From: Trichobilharzia regenti
Taxonomy: Eukaryota > Platyhelminthes > Trematoda > Strigeidida > Schistosomatidae
NCBI GenBank assembly: GCA_944472135.2
Contig: OX235264.1
Span: forward strand, 118,573,809-118,637,808
Length of the DNA: 64,000 nucleotides
Direction: 5' to 3'
Below, in pieces: positions 33,888-47,600 of the stretch. How positions within the stretch are numbered: the first letter of the stretch is position 1; every line of letters begins with the position of its first letter. Below the pieces are notes generated by a model. It searched no databases, was not told where the DNA came from, and saw only the letters and a list, made by a program, of their open reading frames with translations. The translations under genes and the position numbers were made by a program.

Positions 33888-35114
33888 TACCAAAGAAAGG
33901 AGACTTAAGTAAATGCAAAAACTGGCGCGGAATTATGCTCCTGTCCATCCCAAGCAAAACACTAAGCCGCATCATCCTGGAGAGAATCAAACACGCCAAC
34001 CTGGATGAAAAACTCCGACCGGAACAACCTGGATTCAGGAGAAACAAGTCACGTATTGATCAAATCGCCACACTCAAGATCATCATTGAGCAAACCTTGG
34101 AATGGCAGTCATCTTTCTACCTCAACCCCATTGACTTTGAAAAGGCCTTCACCAGACAGCGTAGATCGAGTGGTCATTTGGTAACTACTTCGCTACATCT
34201 CTTATACATCTCGTCCAGCAGTTATACGACAATGTGGCATGACAAGTAATCCACAACGGGAAACTTACGGAAGCCTTCGAAGTGAGGACGGGAGTGAGAC
34301 AAGGCTGTATACTATCACCAATGATCTTCCTGATTTCAGTAGACTGGATAATGCGACAGACAGTGACGAGCAGCGAGGAAACAGGCATAAAATGGACTCA
34401 CACAAAACAACTTGGAGATCTGGACTTCGCCGATGATATATTTCTGATTTCCCACAAACTGGAAGATATGCGAGATGTAAAAAGCAACAATCTGGCAGAA
34501 GAAGCATTAAAGATAGGACTTCAAGTGAACATGGATAAAACAGAGGTGATGAAGATTCCTGGCCAACACCAACAGCAACAACAACAGACAACAATCAGCC
34601 AGCATAAATGGGAGGAACCTGAAAGAAACAACCTCCTTTACTTACCTACCTACCTACCTGAGAAGCATCGTTTCAACTACAGGCGGAACTGACGAGGATA
34701 TCAAAGCAGCGTGGATCGGAAAAGCAAGACAAGCTTTCATTACTCTCAAGTCTGTGTGGAGGTCACCAGCACTACTCAGTATCAAAAATAAGATCCGGAT
34801 TTTCGACTCCAATGAGAAGTCAAAGCTACTTACTATACGGATCAGAGACTTGCACTGCGCGTCATAAAAAGCATCTCAAACAAACTTCAGACCTTCATTA
34901 ACAGTTGTCTTCGCTCAATACTCCACTCAAGATCAGATGGTCGGTCAGAAAAGATCAGCAACAAAGATCTCTGAGGTCATGTGAAAAGGAAATGAAAGCA
35001 TGTGGACAGACTTGGAGCGGGATGAAAACGTTGGCAGAAAACCGAATGCAATGGAGACGTGCAGCTGAAGCCTTATGTTCCTCTAGGAATTAAAGGATAT
35101 AATAATAATAATAA
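33888..35114 (+). mobile_element. RTE-clade LINE, 5'-truncated, copy 2
   Basis: Bounded by a 16-bp target duplication TACACTTTTGATAAAC at 33872-33887 and 35115-35130 and ending in (AAT)n. Coding words in shifting frames are KNWRGIMLLSIPSK, EQPGFRRNKSRIDQ, GVRQGCILSPMIFLI and DFADDIFLISHKLED. It contains several frameshifts. It inserted about 360 bp beyond the SPAG16 stop codon. Confidence 0.88.
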
Positions 35115-35242
35115 TACACTTTTGATAAACATAAATACGACTGTACAGCCAGTCTCTGACGATGAATTCGTCGATAAAGACAATTTTCTTCGTTGAATTG
35201 TCTTTCATTTTTACTTCATGACTCAATGGGTATTTTCAGTGA

Positions 35243-35266
35243 TATATATATATATATATATATATT
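35243..35266. repeat. (AT)n microsatellite
   Basis: An uninterrupted TA dinucleotide run in the presumed 3' flank of SPAG16. Confidence 0.8.
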
Positions 35267-35303
35267 GCATATTAAAATAAGCAAGTCAGTCAACTTAAAC
35301 TAA

Positions 35304-35309
35304 TTTATT
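35304..35309 (-). promoter_or_regulatory. Candidate polyadenylation signal of SPAG16
   Basis: AATAAA on the minus strand, about 185 nt past the stop codon. Plausible from position only. Confidence 0.35.
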
Positions 35310-35490
35310 GAAAAAGGTTTTGCATTTTGTTTTAATGAGCGAATTTATGACATAATTTCTCTTGCTTGTTTTTAAAAAAAGATTACAACAGAGAAGTTAC
35401 TCAGACATTAGAAGAGATTAGAAGAAAAGATAGTTAAATAACACCAGATTCAATGTTCAATGGAATTTAACTTTTGTTTTTTACTTTTGT

Positions 35491-35601
35491 TTACACCCAG
35501 GAGCATATTTTTTGATCATTTGACGCTGAATACAAGAAATTTGTTTCATAATCTAATACAATTGATTGTACTGAATCTTCATGACCTTGTAAAGTTGATA
35601 T
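35491..35601 (-). CDS. SPAG16: SPAG16 terminal exon (blade 7, stop)
   Basis: Too short to be noticed by length alone. Acceptor TTCTAG|AT, 36 codons then TAA at 35493-35491. Encodes ISTLQGHEDSVQSIV through SASNDQKICSWV, the final blade, in phase with the preceding exon. Confidence 0.88.
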   Translation of the reverse strand: MSTLQGHEDSVQSIVLDYETNFLYSASNDQKICSWV

Positions 35602-38600
35602 CTAGAAAAATAAAATGAGAAAATTTGAATTTAAATTTTGCTTTGATTCTTGAATACTTGAAGTTTAATAAAGCTGGTTAAGCATTATATAATAATAAGA
35701 ACAACACATCTAGTCTATCTCACACTTCTGTCACGCACACTTAACATCCAATCAAAGAATAGTCCATTCACAGTGAAAGATATTTATTCAGTTATTGGTT
35801 TTGTAGGGATTTTGTTTGATTGGTTGAAGGAGTTTATTAAGAGCTGTCATCGGTCGGAGAACCATTGGAAAACCTGGGAGTACTGGACAGCCGCTTCGTC
35901 CTAGTTTGGGACTCCTTAGTAGTACTCGCCCATCGGGGTTCGGATCCAGGACCCTGTGGTTACAAGGCGAGCTCGTAGAATATGATGAAGTCTTGTAAAT
36001 ATAACAAATGTGGTATTTATATACAACGTTTTTAAGTCAGACATTGTACCTATGAAGGAAGTAACTTTTCACGCAGTTTCATCTTTACTTCTGAATTATT
36101 TTTTTCAACACAGTTGTAACGTGTATTACTGAGCATTAGTTTTGTGTCAGTTCAAACATTCTTATATGTATAATTCCACATTAGTTTGTTTGTTAGATAT
36201 ATCACACAGTCACAGAAACAGTATTATTTACTGGATGACAAAGTTTCGAACACAATTTATTATTTACCCCTGCCGACGCACACCTGATATCTATGGTTGG
36301 CCTGCAAAATTTGGGCTACCGATATCCATGCTGAAAATTCCATACTTCTACCAAAAATATAGTATGGAATCAAGCTATAATCAAAAATAAAAAAATCATT
36401 CCATCAATTATAATCATACGACTTCGAAACTTGAGTTTTACAGTTTTCTTTGTTCTCTCCTATTCGTCGTCGTTGGGGTAGTAGAATTTTCCAGGTATCC
36501 GACTGGACAGTTGTTGAATCATTCCTAATACATGTATTCTCTCTCAGTTGATTCGATAAACAAAGCTTCTGTCATCAATCTGTCCTACCTTACACAGAAT
36601 TCTTAACAAGGCAGGAATAAAAGTGACCGGCATTCAAACCAACCAAAAACTCAATTAGAAACAAGCTTTGTTAGTTAAAGGATCCTGTGGAGTCTTTGAA
36701 ACAAAACGATTTAGTTTATCTAATACCATGCTGGAATGATTGTCAGGTCAAAGTAGTAGAACAGGAGCAGTCACTCAGATTAGCTGAGCATAAAATCCTA
36801 GCTAAATCTAGATTAGTTGATCCCAATAAGATAAGAAATCTAGAGAATAGTCCAGCTATAGCAAACACTACATGCAATTACACACAACCATACAGTAAAA
36901 TGGATGGGATAGGATGACAGTTTTAAAATCTAATGTCACAGGATGGATGGAGGGAAAGATTGATAACAGAAGGATTGTTTATCGGATCAACTGAGAGAGA
37001 ATATGTGTAATAGTAATGATTCAACACCTGTCCACCCAGATATCTGGAAAATTCTACTACCCCAACGATGACAAATAGGAGAGAACAAAAAAAACTATAA
37101 AACTCAAGTTTCGAAGTCGTGTGATTATAATTGGTATGATTACGAACCGCAGTCAATTGTGTTCGAAAAGTCTTCATCCAGTAAACACTAATACTGTTTT
37201 TGTGACAGTGTGATACATTTAACAAACAAACTAATATTGAATTTTAAACAATCTTAGTTACAAACTGAAAATACAACATAGCACGGTTTATATTATTAAG
37301 GGATTGAAAATGCCTATTAAAGTTTTCAAAAGAATGGCTACTGAACAGAGAATATTCTTTCCGATAATTTCATCATCAAGTTCTACAATTATATACACAT
37401 AATATTGAATGAATTAGTGTTATTAACAACATTAGTGTTGATTAAATAACATCGAATCAGTAATACTAATTTCAATGGATTATAGTTCGATAGTATCAAC
37501 TTAACAATACACTGAATATCAGAAAAAAAATTAGGAAAAATCATGATACAAATTCATGAACTTATCGTCTTCACTGAAGGTCAGGGTAGTTGCAGTGGCT
37601 TGGCTTGTTTCTTCTGCGCACAGAGCACTTATGGTTTCAGGCGAATCGCGATCGTGTTTACTGTTTTGAGTATGCGCTACCTGGATATGTTAGGGAACAT
37701 CTACCAGTGTGGCTAAATAAAGGTGTAATTAGAAGTATCAATAGCTTGCTGTTAGAACACCTGTGGAGTATGTCACAATATGATTGTAAGTGTTTTTGCT
37801 AAATGTTCAAATTAGAGACACTGTACATGACTTTTGTTTAGAACGATTCATTTTAGAATAAAGATAACTTCCGAGTACAATCAAAAATACAGTATGCTGT
37901 TGGTCGCTTCGTCTTCTCACTGCTTTATACTCTCTATTTGCTCTACTTACAACCGTGTTGTATACTTTGGATTTATTGTAGAAACCTATTATCCTCATCG
38001 GAAAACAGTTCTACAACCGGTACACAACTTCTACCAACATACACAATTCCAGCAGTGAACGCTTCTGTGTATTATATTAATAATTTTTAGGTGTATATCC
38101 ATGTAACCGTTTAATTAATATAGCTCATTACTGTATTTCTGGTAATATATTGTTACACTAATATCTCATTAACTTGGATTTTTATTCGCATACATGTTAT
38201 GTTAATGAGCTCGCTAGACAGTCCCCTACACACCTAGTCCAAACCGATCACAAAGCTAATACTGAAGAGTCCTTCTCCATCATTTATCAGGTGTTAACCA
38301 AACTGCCAAAATAATCCAGGTATTGTGTGCTTCAAACAGCAGAAGTTATCGCGATTCTCCCGAAAAAAACAAGTGCTATGTGTGCAGAAGAAGCAAGTCC
38401 AGCCAGTCATCATTATTGCCCCTGGCCTTCTGTGGAGCTTATATGTTCATGAATTCTGTACAATCTGTAGGTCCAATCCTAGCTGATGTTTTTCCTCGCT
38501 AAGTTAGAGAATGGACCACTGAAAGGAGTAATTAATGACTTGAATTTCTACTGTCGATATATATGGATGATACATTTCTGGTTATTAAAAACGAGAATGA

Positions 38601-41600
38601 TGCAATGAACATGCTTGACAACTTTAATGATGCCCATTCAGCAATAAACTTTACCATAGAGAAAGAAAGTAACGACAGTATCTCATTCCTAGACGTCTTC
38701 ATGACAAGGAAAGAAGATGGCACACTAAGAAGGAGTGTGTATAGGAAACCTACAACAACAGGTCAGTACACTCATTTTTTGAGTTTTATACCTTTGAAAT
38801 ATAAACGTAACCTGGTAAAGTGTCTGGTTCATAAAGCTAGGTTAATCTGTTCAGACGACTGTTTCAATGAGCAGCTTAAGATTATTAGAGAATTACTTAG
38901 AAAAAATGGTTATCCAGATAAATTCATTGAGAAAAATATGAATTCAGCACCCAGGAGAGTCAGTATGGCACCAGTTCTGAAAAAACCACCGTTCATAAAA
39001 CTGCAGTTCCTCGATGACAATATCAGCGAAATAATAACACAGCGCCTGAAAAGTGCAGTTAAAACAGCTTATTATGCAGCAGAGGTACGTTGTCTCTTTA
39101 CAATCACCCCTATTCTACTTTTAAGAAATAAGGACAAACTACCTGAATTTGCCTCCTCTGTGTGTATCTACCAGTTTGACTGCAGCTCCGTAGCCAGCTA
39201 CATTCGGCGTACAATTAGGCAGGTTCATCATCGTATTTCCGAACATCATCCAACATGCTTAAGTAAGGGACAAACAAGATATATTCATAGCTCTATTTTA
39301 GCACACCTTGTAGATAGTGAGCATAAGGTTGACGTTAATACAACATTTAAAATTATTTATCGCATTCCTACTAATCTTAATTTTGCTTTACGAGTTCGTC
39401 TTCTACATACAGCTGAAGCAATAGGAATCCACCTTAAGAAGCCAAACCTGTGCCCGTTTAGAAGAAATTTGTACAGCCACTTTCCTTACCCTGGCCATCG
39501 TTACATGTATGTATCAACAGGACTACTTCGCCCCCTCCCCCTAAACCTTTAAAATTATAAAAATTATGATTGTCCAAATTATCTTATGTTATTTTTTTAT
39601 TTATTTTGACCACTTCATCTTTAATTTACGTGTTATCCTTGTAAAATTAATTTATTCTAACCATTTCTACCTCTTAAATGTGTATTGATTTTCTTTGTTA
39701 ATTATCACCCCCGTTTGACATTTTGACACTGACTAATTATCGTTAACAAACATATCAGTGCCACTTGATTGGTAAATTGTTGTATTGTAATTAAAATGCT
39801 ATACGTGTATATTAGAGTAGAGCCAGAGATGAGGATCTAACTGAAAAGTAGATATTTCTTCGCTCACTGTTTCTGTTTTCTAAATGTCTAAATGGAGATT
39901 TTTTCTATTTTGAATTCTGTACTAATACTTTGCCTAATTTTTCTGATATTGAATGTATTTTTATGTTGATGCCGTCGAACTGTAATCCATTGACATTATT
40001 ATTGATAATAATAATAATAATGATTTACTTTATTCCAAAAACAGTACTTGTGATACAGAATGGAATTTTCAGCATTAATCACAACATTGCATCTAATTTC
40101 CTCAAATTATAAATAAAATTAATCACACAGAAAATTTTCCACACTTACAATAGAGGTAGTGTCAAAAACATGCAGCATATAAAATGGAAATAGCAATAAT
40201 AATGATAACAGCTAGGGTAATAATAATAAGAATACAAGTGAAAATTGCCGTTGGCTTGTGTCACACAGTATTGTCAATGTGGTATAGAAATCCTAACATG
40301 TTTAAAAATATTGAGCATAATGTTCTCTTTACATGATATGGTGAAGGGAAAAACAAAGATTACAGCCGTCATACAGATAAGTTGGTGTTTGCAATTATGA
40401 GAGTAAAACAGAGAAGTAACAGGACCATAAATATAATAGAAGTAATAAAAGTAAAACTTGAAAGTATATAAGGATGGATGGAGGAAATTGTTTATTTACT
40501 AGATGGAAAAAGGTTAGTTAATTCTTGCCTGATACTATTTTCATCACATAAAATACGTGCCAAGTATGGTATCATAGAATTCTTATACTTAGACGTGCGA
40601 GCATACAGTTTTCTGAAGTTACTCCTTGTTCTACCTGAGGAGATGCAAGGTGAAAGCTGAGGGTAAAGCGGATGCTCCAAGTCAGACAAAATCCCTTTAG
40701 CAAATTTATTGCACGAAGTCAAGTGCCTATCGACAACGACGTTAACTATGTGGTCCACTGGGACACCACTCACCCTACTGACAGTCTTCAGTATTCTACG
40801 AATTGTGACATAGTCTTTTTTAAGCAAACCAGGAAAGAATAAGGGTGAGCAATAAAGAAGAATAGGTAGGATGCAAGAGTTTACGAACTGTAAGATGAGG
40901 GGTTGAGTTATACCCGAGTGTCTTAACTTCTTAATGTAAAATGTCAAGCGGAATATTTTACTAGAGATTGCTAAGACATGGGAAGACCAGGAGAGATCAG
41001 AAGAGAGAATGAATCCAAGATACTTAATTTCTGATTTCATTCCTATATCATTGTCGTCAATTTTACAACTGTCATGAGAATCGATGACTTCTTTTAACTG
41101 TCTTTTACATCTTAAGCTGAAATCAACAGTTTGACACTTAGAAGGATTCAGTTCAAGACCGTTAGACTCAGACCATTTGCTGACTTCCGATAGAAAGTAC
41201 AATCATCAGCGTACTTCACAAAGTTTATTTCATCAGAGTGAGGCAAGTCATGCAAGAAGAAAGAAAAAAGAAAAGGAGAAAGAACAGCACCTTGAGGGAC
41301 ACCAGCTTCAGTAGGCAATGAAGTGGAAGACTTCCCTTTATATACGGTGTACTGCTTTCTACCTGAGAAATAGGAATGCAACCAGTTAACAGCCCAACAT
41401 TCTGTTTGACTAGCAGCAAGTTTATTTAATAAGATGTCCCTAGGGACCGAGTCAAAAGCAGATGTATAGTCTAGGAAGGCGCAACGACCAAATTTAGCCC
41501 CCTTGTCTAGACTGGAAGCAATGTTATGATATAAGACGGCAGCTGTATCTAAAGTGCTTCTACTGTGCTTATAGGCAAATTGTTTAGGGTCATTAAAGGA

Positions 41601-44600
41601 TTTAAGCGAAGGTACAAGACTAAGTAAAAGTAATTTCTCCATAGTTTTCAAAAAAGGAGATGTAATAGCAATGGGTCTAAATTTGACACATGCTCCAGTA
41701 GAAGATTTAGGTATGGTTACAACTTTAATGTCCTTCCAAACGGCAGGCACAATATTATCGGAAAAAGATTTGTTAAATAGATCAGTAAGAGGGTGACACA
41801 GAATATCAGAACATTTTTAAAAAATAATACTAGGTACATAATCGGGATCTAAGCTCTGGGAAGGGTTTAGAGACTTGAGGCACTTTTGAACATCATTTGT
41901 GTTAAAACCTGGAAAGGGGCTATTATTAACACAAGTGATGCTGGGAAGCATGGCATTTGAGGGAGAGTAAATAAAAGATTTGTTAAGAGTACATACATCA
42001 AAAGAATATGGAATATTGTTTATCTGCTTACCACCAGTGATTTCCTTAAATAGTTTCCACATATTAGAAGGATTTTTGCAGGATATGAATTTCTGGTTAT
42101 ATATTACATTCAACCTCTGCATTTCAGACTTAATTAAGAAGTTAGTTCTTTTTACACCAATTTTATCTTTGATTTTATATAGTTTTTCCTTCTCTCTACG
42201 AAGCTTTTTAAGTTGAGGCGAGGAGAAACGATCAAATTTGACGAATAGTGTTTCTTTTGGACAGCAGATTTCAAAACAGAATTTCAGATAGGATGTAATA
42301 TTAGAGATATTGTCATTAAGTGAATCAACATTAAACAAATCCCATCTTGTGTCACTGAGCATGTTTCTAAGATGATGTACGTTCTCATTTGAGTAGCATC
42401 TGTGAACAACTTTCTTAGACAAGTTTGAGAGGGCTTTACTGTGTAACTTTCCGTAAATTTTGGGTAAGACTCGTACAATACAATGATCAGAATTGAAGAG
42501 TGGGGCTCTTTTACGAGCTTCGTATATTCCAGAGTCATTTACAAATACTAAATCAAGTGGAGTATTTTGTCGAGTTGGGAAATTAACAACATTTGCATGG
42601 CCCAGCAATGTAATAAAACTGCAGTCGCTGGAGTTGAAGTCGCCGGTCACTATAGATAAGGAGTTACCAAACGAAGCAGCAGCAAAAATAGTGAATTCAT
42701 CAGCGAAGATAGATAGTTCTGAGGGACTGCAACAAGGTGTGATATAGATATTTGTGATTTGATGTTGTTAACGATAAAAATCCATTCACTCCTATGTATG
42801 TATAAGTGTAGAACCTGATGAAGACCAGGCTATCGAAAATGTCAATATTCTATGTTCAGTAACCATTCTTTTGAAAAGATTACATTTTTGCTAACACACT
42901 GACTACCCTCTAAGCTAAATATTTTAACTGGAATGCATTCACTGTTCTTCCTAGACAAAATTAAGTCAGCACTGATGGTGCTGTCTAGGCAGACAACGAA
43001 AGTTTCGCAGTTAAATCGTCTTACTGAGAGGCTGAGGCAAAAATAGCAACAACAACACAACCACAACGTCAAAAACATCCACCTAAGTGGGGAAAAAGGT
43101 AAAACTCACCTGACTAGTCGATATTTCTATACAATAAATCTTTGAATCATCGCAGGCTGCCAAAATATATTCACCACTCAAGTCAACAACCAACTGATTC
43201 ACTCCAACTTTATTCGACTGTTGCCGGTGCTGATATTGTTGATCACTATGCGGTTGATGTTCAGAATGTTGTTGTTTCCCTGGAATTTGTGTACGGTTAT
43301 GACGATGACGACGTGATTGATCTGGCTTTCTACTGCATTTATTCAAATCGAATAAAGTTGGCAATGTTTTCGTCTCGTCCTCATTGATACTATTATTACT
43401 ATTATGGGTATTATTATTAGTAGTAGTATTAGCGGTGGTAGATAGTTGTGTGCCTTTTGTTACTGAAGGTAAATTTATACCGAAGGTGAAATTATTCAAC
43501 TTTCTTAAATCCCAAAGTCGTATAAAGCCACCAGTATCACATGATATAACATAAGTACCTTGTTGATTGAATATAGCATGATTGATTGAATGGGTATGTC
43601 CAAGAAATGTATGTTCACATAGACCCTTTAGTATAATGAAATTAAAACAAACCACACACACACACAGAGGAAGTTTTGATCAATGTTAGTACATTCAATG
43701 AATTTGAAATAATAACCAAATATACCGCCCATCTACTCTGAGAAGCGGGAGCTTTAAAAAAGTTCAACCTCAAGGAGTGTACGTTGCCTTTTACCTTGTG
43801 GCGATTTGTAGTTGGAAGGGAGGTTTTCATGGAGAAGTACAACAATAGCGTCCTAGGAGTGCGAACCCTCAAATCGCCTTGAACGCCTTCTAGTCGTTAG
43901 CTAAAGAAAGCTACGATTATTCTAGCGCAACAATGAACACTGTTCATGAGCTCAGGTGCAAATTTCAACCAGATCACGGTTTTAAATACTGTCTAGAAAA
44001 TGGATTGATAGGATGTAGTCGTATATGTACTAGTGGTGCTTCAACGAGCCTTCAGCCGTATTTACAAGTCATTGATGAATTTAGATGTACGGAGTGTAGG
44101 AAACAAACGAGTATTCGTACTGGTAAGTGAAACTCTCAATTAATTGTCTTCTAGGAACTTTCTTTGCAAAATCGAAACTTTCTTTCATGAATATGCTGTT
44201 TCTTTGCCATTTCTGGATTTTGAAGTTCAGAGTGAGGTCAAAAGCTACTCAGAAGGAAAATATGTTGACGTCAACTGTGCAGGGGTTTCAGTTTTTTCGA
44301 GATTTAGCCTCATGGAAAATGAACAATATTACACAAGTATTGGGAGGAGTCGGTGTTATCATTTTTACATCGATGAAACAGTGCTTATAAAGGAGAAATA
44401 CAATCGCAGACATGCTAGAGCTAACAACGTTTGGCTACTGGGAATTTATGACACCCAAATTCAGAAGGAATTGATTGAACTTATTCCAGACAGGAGTACC
44501 GACACTCTTCTGCCTATTATTCAGAAACTCGTTTAGCCTGGAACTACTGTACTCAGGGATGAATGAGCAGGACATAACCACTTATCGGATTTAGGATATA

Positions 44601-47600
44601 TACACAATCGAGATAGCCATTCTGATGATTTTGTCGATTCCACAACATGCACTCGTACTAATTCAATAGAGGGTTTCTGGGGAAGAGTATAAAATAGGAT
44701 AAGAGCAATAAATAGCTCTCAAAACCAAGTTATTTTCAGTCATCTGGATGAATACATGTATAGAAATTGGTTTAATTTAAAAGCTGACACTCCCCATTAT
44801 AACTGGGACATATTTTTATCTCATATTCGAGAAAAATCCCGTGTTTAATGTTTTTTTTCATACATTTTTATGTAAATATACGTAATGTTATGTTCAAAAA
44901 TCCCTCATTTTTCTGATTGGTCGGCTCACGGTCACTCGTGCGTTCGCATCCCTTGGGACGCTATTGTAGAAATTTGGCGTTTTCATATAAGGACAACTCC
45001 GAAAATTACTTCACTACCGGAAATCACCATCTACTATCCACTACAGAAAGGTTTGAATTTCATTATTACTAGAAAGCCATTATCGATTCAGGAAGTATTA
45101 ACTGTGGTGGAACCTGCTCTACAACTGATCACCAATGAAGAATCCCAATCTGTACGTGAAAAGATATCACGCATACTAATGGCACAACGAAACATACCAT
45201 CTAATCTCAACAAATAAGGATATGAGGACCTAAGATTTCTGATAAAAAGACAAAAGCATCGTTATAACAAAGGCCGACTCCGCTGTGGTAATGAACAGGA
45301 TTGACTATGAGAAAAAGGCGATTTAACACCTATCTGAAATACCATACTTACTCATTGAAGAAAAGAAGAAATCTGCCTAATTCAACAAAGTAAAACTAAA
45401 TGCAAACCGACTCCTTCAAGAAATGAAACACAAATTTGCAAATTCCCTTTGGTTTAAACTAAAACCAAAATCCTATGTACTTTCAAGATTCTACCGTCAG
45501 TCAAAGGTACATAAACCCAAAGTTCCATTAAGAACAGTAGTGGATTTTACCAACTCACCGACATTTAACCTCTACAAGTACTTATTTTCGATGCTGAAAC
45601 CACTGCTAAAGGACACTCAAAATGTTATGAAAGATTCGCATTATTTCAAATGCCCAATAGATGAAAGATATTATGGTAAACTATGATATTAAGTCATTAT
45701 ATGCCAGTATTCCCATTACCGAAAGTCTTGATATCATTTCCAGTCTACTAGAATCAGATAAAGCTCTATCACAGTAACGTCCACTGGACACCAGTGAAAT
45801 AATTATGAGCCTAAAATTTTGTCTGGAAACTAATTATTTTACATTTAAAGGGAGTTTATATAGACAGACAAATGGTGTTGCTATGAGTTCACCAGTTTCC
45901 TCAATAGTCGCTAACCTTTTTATGAATAGATTCGAAGATAACATCTTTTCAAGTATACTCACTCCTATAATATGGTGAAAATATGTAGATGATCCTGTAG
46001 TAGTTCTAAGACCAGATCTACACAGTTAATTCTTGGAGAAACTGAATACTCTATCTTCCAGAATCCAATTAATCTTGGAAGCAGAATCAGACGTCAGTGA
46101 ACTACCATTTCTAGACTGCCTAGTTAAGAGGAGGGAAAACGGATATTTCAACATATCCATATTCATGAAGAAAACATGCTCCAACAAATATTTAGACTTC
46201 GGATCATCACATCTCATCAGCGCAAAGGTGTCATTTGTTTCAAGTCTTCTTAGATGAGCACACTCTTTGATGTTAACTGATGAGAAGGAACAAGAAGAAG
46301 AAACACTACTGAGGCTCTCAAGCAAAACAACTATCCAAAGAACTTCGTCAACAAAATCAACACTGACATTAAGTATGGTCGAAAACGTATTCCTAAAACA
46401 TGGACCTCAGCAGTTGTCAATCCATATACAGCAGAGACGCCAGACGACATCAGAAGAATACTCAATAAGCACAAGATCAGAGTTTTCTTCAAAACACTAA
46501 ACACACAACAAAGCAACCTTGTCCCTATAAATGACCAAACCCTTGAGGATTCTCTATCCAGTTGTGTCTTTAAAATAAATTGCTTGTAATGTGATGTGAT
46601 ATACAAATGCCAAAGGTCATCAGAGAGAAATCAAAATCGGAAGAAATGAACACCATAGGGCATCTGTTTGACCAGTGAGATATCCAGTTGATGAACTGTA
46701 AAAGCTTGAAAAATTATCAGCCATAGGCGGTCTACACGCTATAGAATCAGGCGGCAAAATTGATTTTGACAATAGTGAAATAATCTAGAAAAAGCATTTC
46801 AGAAGTCACAAAGAACGTCCCATTTCATCAGAAGTAATTCATATCAAATGGAATCCAAATTGTCTGGTGAATAGGAGTGATGATGGACTAAAACAGAATT
46901 TGGGTGTTTTTAGTTCATATATTCGCATTTGAGCATTGCGATGAAATCTATGAAGTAAGAAGTCTTTAGTTCTGGTCAGTAGCTGGTTGTTCTGTGGCTG
47001 ACTTCAGTTCCTGATAACAGCTACGTTTCACGGCGAATTGTCTGAGTGTAAGCGTTAAACTTACCTTTTACATATATGAGTGAAAGTAACATAATGACGC
47101 TGATGTTATTAGATGGTTGGAGGTAATCGACAGGAAGCCTTGCTCGACTTATGTTTCATGCTTGATAGCATTCATCAGTCAGCATGGAGTATCTGCAACC
47201 TGGAAGTAACTAATGTCCCTTCTGAAATTCGAACATATATCATTCAGCGCTGAAGTTAGAGACGTTGCCGCTGAGGCAGCTATTCAGGCTCTCGATTGAA
47301 CTCCTGTAAAACTGTATTAGATGCTTTGATTGGAAAATAAGTAGTGTCATCTGTCTAGGCCTTTGCTTGGTGCAGACTGAATTCTACCACTCAGGCTTGC
47401 AATATGGACATCATGTTAGGTGGCTCGACGTCCAGGTGCATTGTGACAATTTAACTTAGGATACTTTGCAGCTAATCAATAAATTTACACTGGGATGTAA
47501 CAAGAATGTTTAGTAATACAAAGGAAACTGAGTCATTTCAAATGGTTGATAGAAATCTTCAAATCTATCTTTCTCTTCTTTGAGAGAATTCGAAGACCTA

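Larger units (their letters stand above)
43842..44967 (+). mobile_element. Merlin-superfamily DNA transposon (inactive)
   Basis: Short imperfect terminal inverted repeats (ACAATAGCGTCC...GCGAAC at 43842-43866; complement at 44942-44967) flank a transposase of the IS1595/ISXO2-like DDE type. A clear 8-9 bp target duplication was not seen. Merlin elements have been described from schistosomes (family knowledge). Confidence 0.7.

Noticed and set aside
42813..42850. Hammerhead candidate CCTGATGAAGACC...TATCGAAAATGTC
   Set aside because: Core words are present but no stem II can be formed between them, and stem I next to the core mispairs.
43142..43387. 81-codon plus-strand ORF
   Set aside because: It is the opposite strand of SPAG16 exon 4 and reflects its low-complexity composition.
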